NCBI GenBank assembly: GCA_963691815.1
Contig: OY829667.1
Location: 18,512,191-18,576,190, forward strand
DNA from: Echiichthys vipera
Lineage: Eukaryota > Chordata > Actinopteri > Perciformes > Trachinidae
Length of the DNA stretch: 64,000 bases
Reading direction: 5' to 3'
In this document: positions 58,281 to 64,000 of the stretch, piece after piece
Layout of the letters: each line of letters opens with the position of its first letter
Numbering within the stretch: position 1 is the first letter of the stretch
Notes under the pieces: model-generated
What the model was told of the DNA's origin: nothing
What the model saw: the letters and a program-made list of their open reading frames with translations, nothing else
Database searches by the model: none
Position numbers and translations under genes: made by a program

Positions 58281-58786
58281 GGGCGCACTCACACTGTCCA
58301 TCCGTACCGTCTCCAAGCACGTTTTACAGCTAAAGTCTAGTTCATTTGACCAGTGTGATGTACGAGCGTGCACACGTGTACGAGCACGAGGCCTACGGCA
58401 GTTCTGACGTCATTTTATGTGTGCCTGTTCGGACATAGAAAAAAGAAGGACAGACCTTGCGTGGACATTTAAAAAAATGGTGGCGAAAGGTTCACGTTTT
58501 GGAGTGTTTACTGCAGATTTGGTCGATGAAAATATTCAAAAACAGTCGACAAGACGCACAAAAACTCTGAGGTCTATGGAAAGATTTGTAAACAAAGCCA
58601 CGCATCGCCATGACGTCATCAATGCGTGTGACGTGTTACGGCGTGATGACGTATAGGCAACAAGAAGCATTCGCCGAGGCCCAGGTAGTGTGAGTACAAA
58701 CGGGCCTGGCCCGCGGGGGGAGAGGGAGGGGGGACAAGTACCCTAAAGCACGGGGCACGGTACGGATGGACAGTGGGAGTGCGCCC
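58281..58786. mobile_element. Harbinger-like non-autonomous element, copy 2
   Basis: Terminal repeats GGGCGCACTCACACTG and CAGTGGGAGTGCGCCC, flanked by TCA (58278-58280 and 58787-58789). The interior is the reverse complement of the copy at 8638-9254, with the 24-bp tandem contracted to about one unit. Confidence 0.85.
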
Positions 58787-58789
58787 TCA

Positions 58790-59639
58790 GACGGAGATTC
58801 CTTCTTTATTTAGATTACGCTGCTACAGCGCCAAATACCGGCCAAGTGACACCAAATGTCACTCCAAATATCCATCACATGTCCACCAGTTGTGAAGCAA
58901 TAGCACAAATCATTCAGGAGATATGAAGTTTTGTAATGGAAGCATCCAAGCAAACTCTGAGGGCCAGCTATAGCAAACCTGTGTGACAAACATAACGGAA
59001 TAAAGAGGTAACTTTTTCCAGCTAGGTCCAGAGATGTAATATATCAAATTTGTTCATGATTTTTCAAAATTCGTAAGAGGAGCGGTAAAAGCAAACATTT
59101 GGATGCAATTTTATTATGGCGGAAAATTGCTCTAGAAGCAAATGTGCGTGACTTATATTGATCGTCCTGTAGGGACCCACAGAATCCAGGAAACAGTAAA
59201 CGGTTTGTTGTCATGGCGCCACCACATGGACACGTTCGACAATGCACCAGGCTCCGAACAATACACCCATGTGTTTTTTAGGGTAGTTCTCCAGATAGGA
59301 GAAGGACAGAAGGCTGAAAAGGCTAACAGGCAGAGATCCCTGGCTTTATAGATGTCGATGCAGGGGTGCGGATCCCATGGCAGGATCGGGGGGTTAGGGG
59401 TACTGAACATGGAATCATTACTCTTCTTACCCGTCTTGTTTATTTGTCCTAAACAGCCAACAGAGTATCACTGTTTATTAACTATTATATTAGTAAATCA
59501 CCATTTTACTGAACTGAGCACAGATGGATGTGGAGGCACAAATAGATTGATCAAACATGATTTTTTTTTCCACCATTTCTTTTTAGATGTGAATCTAAAA
59601 TGTGAAGAAGGTGAAGTCTGAAAATACATTCGTTCAATT
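58790..59639. other. Gene-less stretch
   Basis: No exon or repeat family recognised with confidence. Confidence 0.45.
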
Positions 59640-60075
59640 GTGAATAATTACGGGTATTTTTCCTGCACCCGTGAGCTGAAGAGCCGTTCTGCTGCGTGCC
59701 GTAAAAATCGCTTTTATTTTGCAAGCGTCCGGAAGTCCCACACGCACACTGTCTCGCTCCATCGCCCCTCCGTCCGTGTGCACTCGGCCGTCAGCAGAAT
59801 AAGCGGTGTGGGTGCAGACACTGGCAATCTGGTTCCTCGGTAAGGAGTCGGGATTTTAAAAAAAAACAGTCATCCGCCTCCCGAGGACCGATCCGGGCTG
59901 GGTGTGGAGCCGCTCACGGGTCCATGGCCTGATCTGTACCGGTCGCTGATCGGCTGCGTCTGAAGCCTTCGAGATGCTCCGAGCTCTCTGCAGCTGCACA
60001 ATAACACCGTCACCGTTACCGGCCCGGGGACACAGCTATGCTTTTCAAACGGAGAGCCAGGTAACATTAGCTAGC
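59640..60075 (+). promoter_or_regulatory. CpG-rich promoter and putative first exon
   Basis: CpG-dense sequence with a good donor at 60060|60061 (GCCAG|GTAACATT). Two ATGs reach the donor: ATG 60038 (MLFKRRA, phase 2) and ATG 59974 (29 codons, MLRALCSCTITPSPLPARGH..., phase 0); other upstream ATGs are closed by stops. The start codon is therefore undecided and the gene unknown. The next exon would lie beyond the minisatellite, probably outside the window. Confidence 0.45.
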
Positions 60076-60474
60076 TAGCTGGAACCGTCGGGGTGGGAGT
60101 AAGGGGTTGGAGAAAGAGCCAGGGAGCACCGGTACCGGGATGCAGTAGGTTTGTGGGGGATAAAAAAGTGGCGCCGCGCCGTGATTACTGCAGAGAAAGA
60201 AGGTGTGGGTGAAGGGCTGGAGGGACCCTTCAAAGGCCTTTCTATAAAACAAAAAAAAAATCAGTGTGTGTGTGTGTCTGTGTCTGTGTGTGTGTCTGTG
60301 GGAGTGGAAGCTGTGATGACACTAAAGGCTTCTTTGTGTTGTGGTGGAGACTGTGGTTGGGTGGTGGCCACTGCTGATTCCTCTGCATTGTGTGCATACA
60401 TATTTACAAAGATAGGACCCAACAGGATAGAGAAACCACAGAAATATAAATAATGTTCACAGGAGACAAATCTG
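60076..60474. other. Putative intron 1 sequence
   Basis: Follows the candidate donor. Contains a short (GT)n near 60264-60300. No coding exon. Confidence 0.4.
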
Positions 60475-62457
60475 TCTCAGGCTTCTGTACACGTTAAAGC
60501 GTCTGTGAAGAGATTCTCAGGGTTCTGTACACGTTAAAGCTTCTGTGAAGAGATTCTCAGGGTTCTGTACACGTTAAAGCTTCTGTGAAGAGATTATCAG
60601 GGTTCTGTACACGTTAAAGCTTCTGTGAAGAGATTCTCAGGGTTCTGTGCACGTTAAAGCTTCTGTGAAGAGATTCTCAGGGTTCTGTACACGTTAAAGC
60701 TTCTGTGAAGAGATTCTCTGGGTTCTGTACACGTTAAAGCTCCTGTGAAGAGATTCTCTGGGTTCTGTAAATGTTAAAGCTTCTGTGAAGAGATTCTCAG
60801 GGTTCTGTACACGTTAAAGCTTCTGTGAAGAGATTCTCAGGGTTCTGTACACGTTAAAGCTCCTGTGAAGAGATTCTCTGGGTTCTGTACACGTTAAAGC
60901 TTCTGTGAAGAGATTCTCGGAGTTCTGTACACGTTAAAGCTTCTGTAAAGAGGTTCTCAGGGTTCTGTACACGTTAAAGCTTCTGTGAAGAGATTCTCAG
61001 GGTTCTGTACACGTTAAAGCTTCTGTGAAGAGATTCTCGGGCTTCTGTACACGTTAAAGCTCCTGTGAAGAGATTCTCGGGGTTCTGTACACGTTAAAGC
61101 TTCTGTGAAGAGATTCCCGGGGTTCTGTACACGTTAAAGCTTCTGTGAAGAGATTCTCGGGGTTCTGTACACGTTAAAGCTTCTGTGAAGAGATTCTCAG
61201 GGTTCTGTACACGTTAAAGCTTCTGTGAAGAGATTCCCGGGGTTCTGTACACGTTAAAGCTTCTGTGAAGAGATTCTCAGGGTTCTGTGCACGTTAAAGC
61301 TTCTGTGAAGAGATTCTTGGGGTTCTGTACACGTTAAAGCTTCTGTGAAGAGATTCTCAGGGCTCTGTACACGTTAAAGCTTCTGTGAAGAGATTCTCTG
61401 GGTTCTGTGCACGTTAAAGCTTCTGTGAAGAGATTCTCAGGGTTCTGTACACGTTAAAGCTTCTGTGAAGTGATTCTCGGGGTTCTGTACACGTTAAAGC
61501 TTCTGTGAAGAGATTCTCGGGGTTCTGTACACGTTAAAGCTTCTGTGAAGAGATTCTCAGGGTTCTGTACACGTTAAAGCTTCTGTAAAGAGATTCTCAG
61601 GGTTCTGTACACGTTAAAGCTTCTGTGAAGAGGTTCTCAGGGTTCTGTACATGTTAAAACTTCTGTGAAGAGATTCTCGGGGTTCTGTACACGTTAAAGC
61701 TTCTGTGAAGAGATTCTCAGGGTTCTGTTAACATTAAAGCTTCTGTGAAGAGATTCTCGGGGTTCTGTACACGTTAAAGCTTCTGTGAAGAGATTCTCAG
61801 GGTTCTGTACACGTTAAAGCTTCTGTGAAGAGATTCCCGGGGTTCTGTACACGTTAAAGCTTCTGTGAAGAGATTCTCAGGGTTCTGTAAACATTAAAGC
61901 TTCTGTGAAGAGATTCTCAGGGTTCTGTACACGTTAAAGCTTCTGTGAAGAGATTCCCGGGGTTCTGTACACGTTAAAGCTTCTGTGAAGAGATTCCCGG
62001 GGTTCTGTACACGTTAAAGCTCCTGTGAAGAGATTCTCAGGGTTCTGTACACGTTAAAACTACTGTGAAGAGATTCTCAGGGTTCTGTACACGTTAAAGC
62101 TCCTGTGAAGAGATTCTTGGGGTTCTGTACACGTTAAAGCTTCTGTGAAGAGATTCTTGGGGTTCTGTACACGTTAAAGCTTCTGTGCAGAGATTCTCGG
62201 GGTTCTGTACACGTTAAAGCTTCTGGGAAGAGATTCTCGGGGTTCTGTACACGTTAAAGCTTCTGTGAAGAGATTCTCAGGGTTCTGTACACGTTAAAGC
62301 TTCTGTGAAGAGATTCTCAGGGTTCTGTACACGTTAAAGCTTCTGTGAAGAGATTCCCGGGGTTCTGTACACGTTAAAGCTTCTGTGAAGAGATTCTCGG
62401 GGTTCTGTACACGTTAAAGCTTCTGTGAAGAGATTCTCGGGGTTCTGTTCACGTCGT
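60475..62457. repeat. 40-bp minisatellite, about 49 units, no length variation
   Basis: Unit GGTTCTGTACACGTTAAAGC + TTCTGTGAAGAGATTCTCAG (40 bp). From 60481 to 62440 the register never shifts (48 x 40 = 1920 bp between 60481 and 62401), so only substitutions separate units. Each unit holds a small hairpin (CTTC-TGT-GAAG) and a CACGTT motif. Forty is not a multiple of three, so no long ORF can form. Confidence 0.97.
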
Positions 62458-64000
62458 TGCAATGAATCCTCTGTGCTTCTTATCTAAACAATTGCAGAAG
62501 TCTGCGGTCAGTCCGTCCAAACCACCACCCATCTTCTGCTGAGGTTTGAACCGCTCCAACTCTGCTCTCCATTTGCTTCTAACACAGGTCTCACAGTGTC
62601 TGGTGTCTGTGAGCACCGTCACTGATTATATATCAGTATATTATATTCTCCTGATTTCTCTTCTGAGGCATCTCCATCTCCATCACACACCACCAGAGAA
62701 AAGCTCACTAAGGGCACCCTGTACAACACATTTTCCATATGTTATTACTGCACAATATCCTGTCTACATAGTCGGTCTAATGACAGGGTTTGAACACCTT
62801 TTCCAAGGTCAAATTCAGGCACGTTAAGGTCCATTTCCAAGCTTTTCCAGCACCTGACAGCTGTGGTCAAGTCTACAAATCCATACATGTTGAAATTCAT
62901 TATTTCACTTTTTATCACGTTAAAAGATGCTGTAAACCACTAAAATCATCATAGATCATAAATTACATTAAGTTCATATTCTATAGCTATTTGTTGTAAA
63001 AGAAATGCAGATACAATTTCACAACATTAAAATTCAAGCATTTTCAGGGATTTTAAGCCCCTCTACGAAGCCTGTAACTATGCTGGCAATAAACAACAAT
63101 TTTCATGGATGAATCTGTTGCAAAATAGTTAAACATTTATTTTTTGTGGATCAATAAATCAATTCATCGTTTAGTTGTTTAAGCAAAATATGTGGAAAGA
63201 AAACCCATTATAGTTTAAGACTATATTATTATAAATGAGTATACTTGGACTCTGGGTTCTAATTTCTCAGCAGGAATCAGCCGGTGAAGCACATTTACAG
63301 GCTGGAGCCTTCAGATGTCATGTGGCCGGTCACTTCAGCTGCATCATGTGCGTTTGACCGCTCGGTGTTCTTATTGTGTAACAGGGCAGGAGCGTGACAG
63401 AACGGAGCACTTGCAACGCCTGCGTTTACTTGGACTGAGAATTCACAATGTGGCAGGCGAGCGTACAAATGGCCTCGCGCTCACATCCAGTTCGGCAACA
63501 CTGTTGTCCGGCACAGGAGCGGGGGTTGGGGAATTCCTTGTGCAAAACCACTCTGAGCTTTACAGACATAAACTGTAACAAAGAAGAGAAAAAAAGGACA
63601 AATCAATGACTCTGTAGATTCAATAATACCAGAAATTCCCGTGTATTGATTTGAAGCGTTAGCCGCGATGACCTAACCCAACGTTCACACACAGGCAGCC
63701 TCGTTCTCGTCTCTCTCTCTCTCTCTGGCCCGGGGCTGGCAGGCTTGTTTGTGTCGAGCGGCTCATTTATCTGTGCTGCTGTGCATTGAAGCGGCACACT
63801 TCCAGAGCCACGATGAGATATCAACGGGACGGCAGCTATTTCACAAAAATGACACGGTAAAAGATTGAATTGAAAAAATAGATATGGCACAAAGGAACAA
63901 AATCATCCAGAGTACCAGCAGGTCATAAGAGGTGAAGAGGAGGTGCTGCTGTTTCTGGATACATTCATGCTGCTTCCCTCTCTGTGATGATGATGATGAT
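62458..64000. other. Gene-less right end
   Basis: No exon recognised. Small (CT)n at 63708-63727 and (GAT)n from about 63985 to the edge. Confidence 0.5.

Noticed and set aside
60475..62457. CRISPR-like array (regular 40-bp periodicity)
   Set aside because: There are no unique spacers; the whole 40-bp unit repeats. The host is a fish.

Overview
The window is nuclear DNA from a ray-finned (teleost) fish. The evidence is spliced vertebrate genes with GT-AG introns, a vertebrate-type tRNA-Trp, and a dense load of Tc1-like, hAT, Harbinger-like, foldback, SINE and LINE remnants of kinds typical of fish, with very many microsatellites and minisatellites. Nothing prokaryotic is present. All family names come from reading the sequence, not from a database search.

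Three protein genes are readable, all on the + strand. MBLAC1, a metallo-beta-lactamase-fold nuclease, has two coding exons at 6198-6617 and 8136-8375. A TM4SF (L6-family) four-span membrane protein, closest to TM4SF5 from memory, has four coding exons between 17461 and 21297 and a probable 3'UTR exon at 23204. A rhodopsin-class GPCR resembling LPAR5 has a single coding exon at 29549-30463. A tRNA-Trp(CCA) gene is on the - strand at 24413-24484. Two CpG-rich, exon-like segments with good splice donors (about 42821-42972 and about 59690-60060) may be first exons of genes whose bodies are not recognisable here; the second may run off the right edge.

Layout. 1-5900: gene-poor, with a CA-rich microsatellite and a Tc1-like transposon carrying a LINE fragment that has expanded into 63 copies of a 42-bp unit. 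5900-8400: MBLAC1, preceded by CT and TA tracts and with a large hairpin element in its intron. 8600-17400: nested repeats. 17400-24500: the TM4SF gene and the tRNA. 25000-32600: foldback and composite repeats around the GPCR. 32600-43400: repeats, then a 31-bp minisatellite interrupted by a hAT element and flanked by two diverged copies of one exon-like segment. 43400-59600: repeats only. 59600-64000: the second CpG-rich exon candidate, followed by about 49 copies of a 40-bp unit with no length change.

The three genes have unrelated functions (RNA 3'-end processing, membrane organisation, lipid or P2Y-like signalling) and show no sign of acting together. I found no new multi-gene system. The most unusual content is repeat architecture: nested insertions, a pre-insertion site preserved elsewhere in the window, tandem arrays growing inside mobile elements, and a possible duplicated promoter/first exon.
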